Source: Pyrenophora tritici-repentis
Taxonomy: Eukaryota > Ascomycota > Dothideomycetes > Pleosporales > Pleosporaceae
Assembly: GCF_003171515.1 (NCBI RefSeq)
Contig: NC_089392.1
Location: 1 to 64,000 of the forward strand
DNA length: 64,000 bases
Direction of reading: 5' to 3'
Part shown: positions 1 to 10,590 of the stretch, one piece after another
Layout of the letters: each line of letters starts with the position of its first letter
Position numbering within the stretch: the stretch's first letter is position 1
Program-made: the position numbers and the translations under genes
The notes under the pieces: model-generated
Databases searched by the model: none
Told to the model about the DNA's origin: nothing
Seen by the model: the letters and a program-made list of their open reading frames with translations, nothing else

Positions 1-978
1 GCCTGTAATCTAATCCTCCTTTATCTCCTTATGAATATTTTTATTCTTCTATTCATTTCTTACCTATCCCTCTTTTATTCTGTAACCCTAACCCTTTCTT
101 CCTTCTATACCCTAACCCTGTCTTATCTACTATAAATCCTCTTCTCCCCTTTAACCCCGCCCCTAACGCTTTCCTACCTCCCTCTACCTAAACGCTGCCC
201 TAATAAACCCCCCGTGAATACTCCTTTATACTGTTAATTTGCATCTCTTACCTTCTAATACCGCCCCTAACAATTCCTTTCCTACTCTACCTCCCACCAA
301 AAACGCCCCTAATAACCCTTAAACTGAATCGGCTCTAAAACAATCGTAATCGCTTCTTTTACACTTCCCCCCTCCCCTCACCAACATCTCCCTATATTTT
401 CCTCGCTTCGCCCATTATCCGCCCCTTTGCATATTCCCTATCCATTCCCCTACCATCCTAATTCCCTACCTCACTACTCTACCTCCCTAAACTCCTGTTG
501 CCGCTGCTGTATTCACCTCCGCCACCCGCCTTGTCGCTCCTGCTCCTGCTCCTGCTGCTCCAACCCTCCCTGCCCCTCCTCATCTCTCCTCTCCACCACA
601 TCCATCCTTCCCCTCTCTCTCTTCTGTTCCTCTCTCTTCTTTCCTTTCCTCTTCATCTATTTCTATCTCTCCTTATTTTTAATCTAATTTACTCGCTTTT
701 ATCACTTAATCTATATAACATCTACTAAATACCCTAACTCGGAAACTTTTCCTATTGCCACTATATCTTCTCTCTTCTTCCCTTTACCTCGGCCTATACC
801 CTTCTCTGCAATAACCTCTGTTGTTTATTGTTCTCCTCTATTATAAACGGCTGACTCTAATAAAACTCTCTTATTAACCTATTCGTTTCTGTACACCTAA
901 CCCCTACTTGCTCTAAAACTGTCTTACGAATCCCTCTATTAAATTTACTTTAACTCTCTGTTCTACTAACCTCCTATC
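1..978. other. Subtelomeric pyrimidine-rich sequence without a gene
   Basis: The plus strand is dominated by C and T, and A+T is high. The open frames here encode only Leu/Ser/Pro/Tyr-rich low-complexity peptides with no domain. I take them as a by-product of base composition. CCCTAA-type motifs occur near the left edge, so the chromosome end probably lies to the left of the window. Confidence 0.6.
83..119 (+). repeat. Degenerate telomere-like motifs (CCCTAA type)
   Basis: TAACCCTAACCC at 83-94 and ACCCTAACCCT at 109-119 are two short matches to the TTAGGG/CCCTAA telomere repeat, separated by unrelated sequence. The C-rich strand reads 5' to 3' on the plus strand, as expected for a left-hand chromosome end. 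They are too short to be the telomere itself. Confidence 0.5.
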
Positions 979-1327
979 TATCCCTATGCTACTCTATTCT
1001 TGCTTCCCTATACTAATCCTAACAACCTTGCTATAAATACCCTCGAAACTAACAATCTTTTATATCTGCTGTCTAATCTCCTCCGTATCTATTATCTTCT
1101 TATTGCTTGTATACACACGTTATACCATTCGCTATACTAAACACAACCTAAATACTTCTTCAACTATCTCCTTTGCCTACTACCTCTTAGTTCTCTAATA
1201 CTGTTGTATATTGTGTCGGCTCTGTCCTTCGCCTACCGCCGTCTATATACCGCATCGCATTATCTACTACCCTATATACCTCTATCACTATTCTGCGTCG
1301 GTAAACTTAAACTCTACCTACTGTATG
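979..1327 (+). repeat. Subtelomeric repeat, copy 1 (349 bp)
   Basis: This stretch is almost identical to 22661-23009 on the same strand; only a few substitutions are visible. No coding frame is conserved between the copies. Copy 2 is cut off exactly where the LINE tail ends on its left and where the old Gypsy LTR begins on its right, so copy 1 shows what continuous sequence looks like on both sides. Confidence 0.8.
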
Positions 1328-1902
1328 CACGTCCAACACGGCCTGCCTCGTCTTACTACTGTTGCTTAAATACCCACTATGCATTATTGTACTGTACCTT
1401 AACTCTATCCTTATCCTTATTACTACTGCTGTTCTTGCTACTCTCTCTTTACTTGCTCTATATTTTTCTTTACTTCTCTTTCTATTTTCTTTACTTCTCC
1501 TTCTTTCTCTTTATCTTTTGCTTCTTATGTCCTTCTCTATAAACTTCCTTATCTTTCTCTCTCTTTCTTCTTCTACCTATCTTCTATTCCCTTTACTATA
1601 CTCCTCTTAAATTATATCGGGTTTCTTTTATTCTTCTTTCTTTTCTAACATCTCTTTTTAATATTATTGAAACATAATCTCTTATATCTTTTTTATTTAT
1701 ATCTTCTTCTTATGACTCTACTTTTATATAAACTTAATCTTTTCTTCTATCTTCTTATTAATGTATTCCTAATAACTTGCTCTGTCTTCTACTACAATCC
1801 TAATCCTTAAATCCTACTTAATTCTATGCTTGATTTCTTTCTTAAACACTATCTAATATATACTACAAACTATACCTGTTTTACCTACCTCATCTATCGA
1901 TT
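1328..1902. other. Pyrimidine-rich sequence without a gene
   Basis: This is a continuation of the C/T-rich composition, with A+T increasing towards 1620-1880. The frames encode Leu/Phe/Tyr/Ser-rich strings without any family resemblance. Nothing else is seen. Confidence 0.5.
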
Positions 1903-3330
1903 ATGAATCTCACCAACTTTATACTCTCTCTTTTCGAATCTTTCTTTTCTTTGCTTTATACCTGCATACTTATTTTTAACATAAATAACTCTTCTTTAAA
2001 CTTTTGCTCTTACTATACCCTTACTGTGCTTATTACTCTTACTACTGTTACTATCTTTGCCTCTATTATAATTACTCTTGCTTCTACCACGGCTACGGCT
2101 GCTATTCTTGTAACTTTTCCTTCTATCGCGACTATCACTCTTACTGTCTATTCAATTACGGTTACGGGTTCTACTATTGCAACTCCCGCTGTTCCTGCCG
2201 TCCTTGCTGCTTTTAACATGCTCGTTATTACTCCTACGGCTACTACTACACCTGTGTTTACTGCCGCTTCTACAAATATCGCCACTGCGGCCCCTACGCT
2301 TCCTATTCTTGCTATCCACTCCGTCCTTGCTGCTCTCGCCATTCCAGCTGCTCCTGCTGTCCTCGCTGCTCCTGCTCTCGCTAATTACGCTCCTACTATT
2401 TCCGCCCTTACTGCTCTTACTCCTGCAGCTTTTACTCTTAATGCGCCTACTCCTACGGTTACTGCTCTTATTGCTGCTACTCTTAATGCTCTAGCTCTCA
2501 CTGCTATTGCTCTCGCTACTCTCGCTATTCTTGCTACTACTACTGTCCCTGCTGTCGCCAACCTCGCTTCTATCGCTATCCTTACTGCGACCACTCTCCC
2601 TGCTCCTATTATTTTCGCTGCTTGTAACACCCTCGTTGCTGCCGCCTTTAAAGCTCCTACCCTTGCTACTCCTGCTATTCTTACTGCTCCTGCTCCTACG
2701 GCTCTTACTTCTACGTCCTGCTCTTGCTACTCTTACTCCTACCGCTCTTACTCCTCCGCATTCCGCAATCCTCCCTATTACTGCTTCTGCTCTCGCCACT
2801 TCCTCTATCTCTACTATCCCCGTCCTTCTTGCTGCTCTCGCTTTCCCCGCTGTTCCCGCTGTCTCTACTGCTCTCTTCTGCCCCTTACCTCCTACGCCTC
2901 CTCCACCTGCGGTAACTGCGGTTTCGGCGGCCGCTACCGCTCCTCTTGTCGCTGCTCTTACTACCCTCGCTACTTTCGCTTTCCTTGCTGCTCTTAATAT
3001 CTTCGCTATCAATCCTACGGCTTCTGTTCTCGCTGCTCCTGATACTCTTACTATCTCTACTGTCCTTACTTTGTCCCTTGTCCTTGTAACTTGCACTGCT
3101 CTTAATATTCTTATTACTACTCCTACTACCCCTGCACCTGTTGCCGCTTCTGCCCCTGCTATCCTTGCTGCTTATAATATCCTTACTTCTACCTCTTACC
3201 TCTTACAGCTTATATACACCTCCGGCTACTGCTATTGCTACTGCTACTCTCCTACTTTCGCTATCCTCGCTACTCTTACTGTCCTTACTATCCTCGCTGT
3301 TCTTACTATCCTCGCTGTCCTCATTATCCT

Positions 3331-3483
3331 CGCTGCTTCCGCTGTCCTTACAATCCTCGCTGTCCTCGTTGTCCTCGCTGCTTCCGCTGTCCTTACAATC
3401 CTCGCTGTCCTCGTTGTCCTCGCTGCTTCCGCTGTCCTTACAATCCTCGCTGTCCTCGTTGTCCTCGCTGCTTCCGCTGTCCT
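3331..3483 (+). repeat. 45-bp tandem repeat, about 3.3 units
   Basis: Units start at 3331, 3376 and 3421 and a partial one at 3466, each beginning CGCTGCTTCCGCTGTCCTT. The units are nearly perfect, so this is a recent expansion within the otherwise degenerate tract. Confidence 0.85.
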
Positions 3484-4154
3484 TTCTACCCTTACTGCCC
3501 TTACTATCCTCGCTGTTCCCGCTGTCCTTGCAATCGCTACAATTAACTTAATAGTTAATTCCCTTGCCGTTCGCCCCTTTCTTGCGCTGCCCTTGTTGCT
3601 CTTACTGTCCTCGCAATCATCGCAATCACCTTAATTACCTTAATTGCCTCTATCCTCGCGGCTACACATCCTGCTCTTACTGCTCTTGCTACTCTTACTT
3701 CTATCGCGCCTGCGGCTCCTGCTTTCCTACTCTCGCTATCCTCGCTTCTCTCACAGCTGATCCCGCTATCCCTACTATCCCCGCCGTCCTCGCTGCTCTC
3801 GCTGCTATCGATATCCTCGCTTCTGCTCCTCACTCCCCACCGCTCCTACTACGCCTGCGGCCGCTATAACTACTTCTGCCCCTGCTCTTGCTTTCCCTAC
3901 TGCTCTCGCTGTCCCTGCTGTCCCCCCACTGCTCGCGCTACTCTCGCTGCTTCTCACTTCCTACCGCTGCTACGGCTTCTACAACTCCTTTCGCCGCTGC
4001 GGCTCCTGCTCTCGCTGTCCTTACCGTCGTCGCTGCTCTCGCTACTCGCTCTGTTCTCGTTACTCTCGCTATATGCGCGGCTCTCGATGCTCTCGCTGCC
4101 AACGCTACCTATCATGTCGCTGCTCTTATTTCTCTCGCCTCTCTCGCTCCCTAC

Positions 4155-4250
4155 GCTCTCGCTACTTGCCATCTCGTTGCTCTCGCCTGCCTCGCCTGCC
4201 TCGCTCTCGCTACTTGCCATCTCGTTGCTCTCGCCTGCCTCGCCTGCCTC
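4155..4250 (+). repeat. 48-bp tandem duplication
   Basis: Two adjacent units begin GCTCTCGCTACTTGCCAT at 4155 and 4203. It is another local expansion inside the pyrimidine-rich tract. Confidence 0.8.
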
Positions 4251-5146
4251 GCTCTCGTTGCTCTTGCCGCTCTTGCTGCTCTCGCTCTTGCTGCTCTCGC
4301 TATCGGAGCTACTCTCGCCGTCGTCACGACCCTCGCTTTTCCTCCCTGCTCAAGCTGCTATTACTGCTTTCGCTACCTGCCATCAAGTTGCCCTCGCTGT
4401 CCTCGCCATCCTCGCCATCCTCGCATCCTCGCCGTCGTCGCTGCCCTCGCTATCGCCACTATCGCCACTGTTGCAGCTATTGCTCTCGCTACCAACGCTG
4501 CCTGCGCTCTTACTGCTCTCGCCGCTCTCGTTACCTTCTCTGCCCTCGTCTTTGTCGTTGCTCTCATTGCTCTCGCTGTTGCCGCTGCTTTCGCTACCTC
4601 TAATATCTTTACTACCCTCGCCTTCGTCACTACTCTCGCTGCTCTCGCCTTGATCACTGCTCTCGCTGCCCTCGCCTTCGTCGCTACTCTTACTGCTGCT
4701 ACTATCGTCACTGTTGCTGCTATCTCTCTTGCTGCTAACCCTGCCTACGCTCTCGCTGATCTTGCTGCTTTGCCTTTATCGCTGCTTACACTATCCGACC
4801 TACTCGAGCTGTTGGAGCTACCCTCGTCAACGTTACAACTCTCTATATTTCCTCTACTCGCCTATTAATCTTGTAATCCAACAAAACTCTCCTGCTAAGT
4901 TATTGCTCTCAACCGTCTCTAACAATCGCTTTTTTCCTAAAAACTCAAACAACGTCGGCCCTGCTCCTGAATTACTAACCCCGAACTCCTCTAACCGCGC
5001 CGTCCATCGGTTTCCTACCTCGCTCCGCCCTAATGCTATACTTAATAACCCGCCTATTAATACCCCTCTATACTGGCAATCCCCGTCTTGGACTCTCTGA
5101 TATCGCCCAAAACTATTCCTTTCCCACCGATTGCATATCTCCTGCG

Positions 5147-7872
5147 CAGTGATCGGAATGGTCTGGTCTGACTTGGTCTTGGTCTGGTCTAGACCGCCAA
5201 GACTTGGTCTGGTCTGGCGATTTTTTGAGACCGTGGTCGGACCGGTCTAGATGATCGGACCGGTCCGGCTATAAATAGGTCCACGTGACTAGATCTTAGA
5301 CTAATCTAGCCAGAAAATTTAGCACAATATGAGTCATTAAGATCAAGGTAAGTCTTCTACTTACATAGAACAATCAAGTCCTTAACAACCTACTTATATA
5401 CTATTGTTATGGAGCCTTCAACACCAACCTCACCGTCCCCATCGAATATTATAAGACTAGATTTAACGTCTCTTACTCCATCTCCTATCCCCACGTCATC
5501 ACCCACCCCTATACTATCACCCACTCCTATTCAATATCACGAATCTCCAGATGAGTTCGTGCAGGGCGGTATCACGTACGTGAAACGTGCAATAATTGCA
5601 AGGAAGGATTTCCGTCAAGGTACATCACACATCTGGAAGTACGGACTCCAATACATTCGAGATAGCGATAAGAAAGAGGTGTATTACTGCCATGAGTGCA
5701 GGGTTGGGAAGAGCAAGCAAGAGTTGTTTGTCATCAATGGCACTTCTAGGATCCGGAATCACCTGGAACAGAAGCACCAGATTGATCCCCAGAGTGGCAT
5801 CAAGCGAAAGGGTTCTGTACGGAAGTCTATAATCGACCAGCAAAAGGATGGGGCTGCTTCCAGCATCTTTTTCTGGAAGGAGTCAGTAGAGAAGTTTAAA
5901 GAGCTTCTAATTCGTTGGATTGTGTACTGCCATATCGCCTTCTTTCAATTAGAGAACCAGTACTTTCGTGAACTACTCCTCTTTTTAAATCCGGCACTAC
6001 TCAACCACCTCCCGAAGGCTGCGAAGACTATCCGAAGCTGGGTAATGAATGCATTCATATCGAAGAAGCAACAGCTTAGGGAGGACCTACACCATTCACG
6101 GAGTAGGATCTCTATCTCCTTTGATCTCTGGACTTCACCAAACCCTTACGCTATCCTAGGCGTCGTCGCTATGTGGATTGATACTACCGGCATGCGACGT
6201 GTTACCGCTTTAGGTATGCGACGTATATACGGCGAACATACTGGAGAGAATCTTGGATCGGGGTCCTTGAATTGCTGGAAGAATACGACATTAGCGGAGA
6301 TCAGATTGATACTTTATGCTGGATAATGCCTCGGCAAATGATACCGCTGTTGAGTTTATACTCAAGGATCTCTGCCCATGGATGAAGTCAAAACAACGTC
6401 GTCATCGCCGGCTGCGTTGCTTGGGCCATGTCATCAACCTCTGTTGCCAGGCGTTCCTTATGGGGCGAAACTGTGAGAAGTATCTTGCGAAGCTGGAGAA
6501 GCATCATCAACGTGGCGACTATACGAAGGTGGAAGAGCTCTGGAAGAAGTTCGGATGTTTGGGTCGTCTTCACAACCTGGTGCGATACATCAGGCTTACT
6601 CCACAACGGCGTGAGGAGTTTGCTACAATTATTATCGGCGGAGATCTTTCGCAATTCGACGGGCTTGAGCTTATCCAGAACAACTCGACCCGCTGGAACT
6701 CATGGTTTTATTCGATTACACGTGCATTAAATGTTCGAGAACGTTTAGAGCTCTTCTCGGCTCGTCATGTACCTGGAAAGGGCTCCGTAGGGATCGCGAA
6801 CTTTAAGCTTGATGGACAGCACTGGTTTGAGCTTGAAAAGATTGAACTCGCTCTCAAAGACTTCTATGCTGCAACTTTGCTTTCTGAAGGTAAGAAGACG
6901 TCACTTGCGGACTGGTTTTCAACTTTGGACTGCCTTCTCCGGGAGATAAGCGAGACGAAGGATCACTACCACGACATCCACACTGAGGACGATAACAACT
7001 TTACATGGAAGTACCTTCAAGGCTGCGCTGATGCTGCTTGGTTAAAGTGCGTTGAGTACTATAACAATCAGCAGCTGAATTGGCAAAATCGATTCCCTGA
7101 AGATACTGACCTTCCACCGGCATATTATGCGGCTCAAATCCTTGATCCATATCGCAAGTGGGGATGGTTCAGGCAAGAGTGGGTTCTTCATGGCGACGAA
7201 GAGAAGAGAGGTGGTTTGAAAACGCACAATTAGCGGTGAAGCATCTCTGGGAGACAGAGTATAAGGGAAGGTACCCTGTCGAGATGCTGCCACCACCAGC
7301 CAGGAAGGAGAGAGATCCTGACCCAGCATTTGATCGCCAGCGGGAACATAAGCGCATTCGAATAGACGCTCCAGTTTCTACAACTGATTTGTATGAACAA
7401 TACATCTCTACTGACCGGCTTCATAACGAAGAGGCAGGTTGCAATGAGGCTATTGCGTACTGGCTATCTCGCTACGACTCCCAACGAGATCTCGCTCGCT
7501 TCGCTCTAGACATGTTTGCGATCTCGCCTATGTCGGATGAATGCGAACGTCTTTTTAGTAGCGCGAAGCTTACTATCGTCGATCGCCGTGGTAGGCTGAA
7601 GGCAGATATTATAGAAGCGTGCGAGTGTCTCCGGGCCTGGTATGGAAAGCCCCAAGCTGAGGGGAACAGCGATATCGAGGATAGTGAGAACGAAGACGAC
7701 TAGATTGACAGTCAGTAGTAAAACATTTCCTCGGCTTCCTTCTTTGCTTCAGCCTCATTCTTGGCGGTCTTGTTGGTCGGACCGGTCTGGTCGGACCGGT
7801 CCTTATGTAAGCACCTGGTCTGGTCTGGTCTGTACCCTCAGACCAGACCAGACCAGACCATTCCGATCACTG
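5147..7872 (+). mobile_element. hAT-1 DNA transposon, copy 1 (2,726 bp)
   Basis: Terminal inverted repeats read CAGTGATCGGAATGGTCTGG at both ends. The 8-bp target duplication CTCCTGCG lies at 5139-5146 and 7873-7880, and the empty site is seen once in the second TLH copy (around 54220). Subterminal arrays of GGTCTGGTCTG and ACCGGTCCGACC words lie within about 130 bp of each end and could be transposase binding sites. The element interrupts the TLH C-terminus. A second copy lies at 30729-33595. Confidence 0.95.
5409..7703 (+). pseudogene. hAT-1 transposase, three single-base deletions
   Basis: It begins with ATG 5409. A BED-type zinc finger is visible (CHECRVGKSKQ, then HLEQKH), followed by the RNase H-like core (ISFDLWTSPN, later FMLDNASANDT) and the hAT C-terminal dimerisation region (SDECERLFSSAKLTI). 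Compared with copy 2, single bases are missing near 6261, 6308 and 7207, each shifting the frame, so the protein is split in three frames. There is no sign of RIP-type C-to-T decay. It is the inactive relative of an otherwise roughly 760-residue transposase. Confidence 0.9.
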
Positions 7873-9968
7873 CTCCTGCGGCACTCCACACCAAAAACAG
7901 CCCGAATAACGCTCAAACTTAATTGTCTCTTCCATCCTCTTAATCGACTCCTTGATCCGCTGGCTCTCCTGTCGCCAACATTGCCGTACGTCGTGTGCGC
8001 TCGATCCTTGCCCTACCGCCTCGCATAACCCACACCGGTTTATCCATTGCGCCAGCTGCCTACGCAGCCACTCGACGTCGGCGAACTCCTGCTGCCGCTG
8101 CTGTATCAATCTCTGTCGCGGGCCGCCTTGCTCTCGTTGCTGCTGATTAAACGCCTGCCGCGCCTCTTCTTGCTCCCTCTCCAATGTCTCCGCCTCTTCT
8201 TCGTTGCTGCTGCCGCCCTCGGCCACCTCCACCACCTCCATCTCCTCCACCTCCTCCACCTCCTCCACCTCCTCCATCTCTTCCATCTCCTCCTCCATCT
8301 CCTCCTCCATCTCCTCCTCCATCTCCTCCTCCTCCATCTCCTCCTCCTCCATCTCCTCCCCGTCGGCTCTCATGCATACGTCACACCTCTCCTCTCCCTC
8401 CTCGCACCGAGCTCGCTCGGCCTCGCGCCTGTCTAAACCCGTCCAACATTACCCGTCTACATGTCGCCGCCTCGTCTATGCCTTCGACGTATGCTCGCAC
8501 CAACCGCTGCTCCGCCTCCCCCTGCTTGTCATCCGCCGCTCGCTGCTCGCCGTCCTGCACCATCATGATGGCCTCGCTCCGCTCCCCGTCTCGCCCGGCT
8601 CGCCCGCTCTCCTGCGCGTAATCCAACACGCTAAACGGCCAATCCATGTGGACAATGCACCGGATATCGGGCACGTCCACTCCCATGCCCAACGCGCTGG
8701 TTGCCACAATCACCCGCTGCTTGCCGCCCATGAACTCCTCCAACATGCTTGCCTTGCCAACCGCGTGGTGATGATACGCATGGCACTTGAGCTTCTCGGC
8801 TAACCCCTTGACCTTTGGCACTGAGTTGCCGTACACTACAATCTTGCCGCTCTTATACTTTCGGACCTTCTGCTGTACCATCGCCAACACCGTTGCCTCT
8901 ACCTCCTGTCTCTTCCTCTCCTTCTCTACCCTTACCACCCGGTACGCTATGTTGCTCCGTGCTGTTGGTGCCCTAAACATTCTTACCTGCCCACGCTCAA
9001 AATGCATTCGCCGGAATAACTCGTCCTCCTCGCTGGGTGGCAACGTTGCTGTTAACATGACCATCTGCGTCTCTACAGCCACTAGCTTACCTAGCTGCTG
9101 CATCTGCTTGCGGAACGTGTACTGCCGGTTTAACACGATATGGCACTCGTCGATAATAATCCGATCTAGCTGCCGCGTCGCTCGTAGCCGGTTTAAAAAC
9201 GTTGCAAATTCCTCTCCAACTGCCGACTCGGGCGTCACTAACACCACCGCTGCTGCGTCTGGCGGACGCCGACTCTGCCACTCTACGCACGATATCCCTA
9301 GCTTCTTGCACCGCTGTGCCATGTCGCCACGCAACGCGATCAACGGCACTACCACCACCGTCGTGCCGCCCTGCTCTGCCCACGCCGGCAACATGAACAA
9401 CAAGCTCTTGCCTGCCCCCGTCGGCATCACCGCTACTACGGGACTCTCGCCTGCTGTGATGGCTTTGATCGCTGCCTCCTGCACCCCCGGAACTTGGCCT
9501 CCTCGCCCATCATGCGCTTCAGCTGCGCTCTCGCGTCCATCTTCCTCAGCCGCTGCCACCGATCCACCCTTGCCTCGTCTGCCTCGCTCTCAAACGGCGC
9601 TCTCTTCCGCTTGCTGCTTCTTCTCTGGTCGTCCAAGCCTGCCTGGAAGCCCAAAAATCTATGCCAATCCGTGCTCGATGCCCGGAACTGCTGCCGCCTA
9701 TCCGCCACGGCCCCTGACTGCTCCATGATCCCTCGCGCGTATACCAGTCCCGCCACGTGCGACGTATGGCCCGCCTGCTCGTCGGCAATCGAATCTCCTG
9801 CCTGCTCCTCAGCCCACTCCTTATTCTCCTCGCCCTCATCTGCCTGGAACGCTGTCGATCCACGCAAAAACCGCCGGCTGATGCCAATCGCCATCTCCCG
9901 GTACCCGGCAAACGTCCACTCCTGGCCCATCGCGATCCGGCTCTCGCGCTTCAACGCCTCCCGCAGCC
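7873..9968 (-). pseudogene. TLH helicase core and acidic repeat, frameshifted
   Basis: Walker A MPTGAGKS, motif Ia VPLIALRGD, DECH box, motif III LTATLPP, motif V VATSALGMGVDVPD and motif VI QESGRAGRDG are present in order, so this is an SF2 RecQ-type helicase core. Frames change near 9488 and 8436 because of small deletions relative to the second copy. The C-terminal part holds an EEM/EEV repeat (8215-8360) that is longer here than in the second copy. The reading is then cut by hAT-1 at 7872, with the last 293 bp of the gene lying beyond it at 4854-5146. Confidence 0.8.
9728..9968 (+). repeat. 241-bp direct duplication, left copy (beside hAT-2)
   Basis: This is the same TLH segment as 13785-14025, in the same orientation, on the other side of hAT-2. 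It ends exactly at the hAT terminus and its partner begins exactly at the opposite terminus. The second TLH copy has the segment only once. Confidence 0.9.
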
Positions 9969-10590
9969 CAGAGATGCCAACAATCAAATCAATCAAGCTT
10001 CAGGCCCTATACTTGCTTTGATTGACGTTTTCTTGGTGTTGAGCTTGCTTTGATGGGCTTGATAGGTCGATCAGTGAGGCTTGATTGGTGAGCTTGATGG
10101 GCTTGATCGCTAGGTAGCCTTAGGAAGCTCCGAAGAGTGAAAAAGGCGGTTTCTGGAGCCAAAAAAAGGCAAAACGAGAAGTTAGTATAGAGTTTCGAAC
10201 ACAAAGCAAAAAAGGCCGCAACTATCTGCTCTAGAGAGAGGTCCTTCTAGGAGCGCGTTTGAGGGAGAATAGCAGTGTTGCGTAGTATATAACCTGAAGT
10301 CTTATTGCGCGCGAGTAATCAAGAAAAGATAAGATTGTATCGCTATTGCCGTTGAAACCCAGCTACTCGGGAGTCTCTACGTTGAGCAGAGTGCTCACAA
10401 GCTATCCTCATCGTTCACTAGCAGTATATGCCCCCAACAGCAGTATACAGCAGGGACAGTAACCTCTCTAAGGCCTTTGGATAGGATATATCGAAGCTTA
10501 AGACTCATTAATCGACGCGGAGGCAGGCGGTATTATTCAGTGGATGGGCGTTGTAAGGTAGGCGAGACGTCTATTTTAAGAAGTAGTCAG

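Larger units (their letters stand above)
1903..4853. repeat. Strand-asymmetric low-complexity tract (C/T-rich on plus)
   Basis: About 3 kb is built from degenerate short words such as GCTCTCGCT, CTTACT and CCTCGCTGTC. Stops are rare on this composition, so long frames appear (for example 1903-2997, 2507-3634 and 3888-4868) encoding Ala/Thr/Leu, Ser/Leu or Arg/Ser/Cys strings in different frames. None has a domain. The tract starts directly after the TLH stop codon at 4854-4856, read on the minus strand. Its part at 4680-4853 recurs inverted at 54506-54695, after the second TLH copy. It therefore behaves as the 3'-flanking part of the TLH subtelomeric module rather than as a gene. Confidence 0.75.

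Noticed and set aside
1903..2997. 364-codon Ala/Thr-rich open frame in the pyrimidine-rich tract
   Set aside because: Every frame of this composition is open for long stretches, no frame is favoured, no domain or start context is visible, and the sequence is a degenerate repeat that recurs inverted elsewhere.
3888..4868. 326-codon Ala/Leu-rich open frame next to TLH
   Set aside because: It overlaps the end of the TLH gene on the other strand and is a product of CTCGCT-type words.
8787..9728. 313-codon open frame opposite the TLH helicase core
   Set aside because: It is an antisense shadow of the helicase motifs, and the same antisense frame appears with the second TLH copy.
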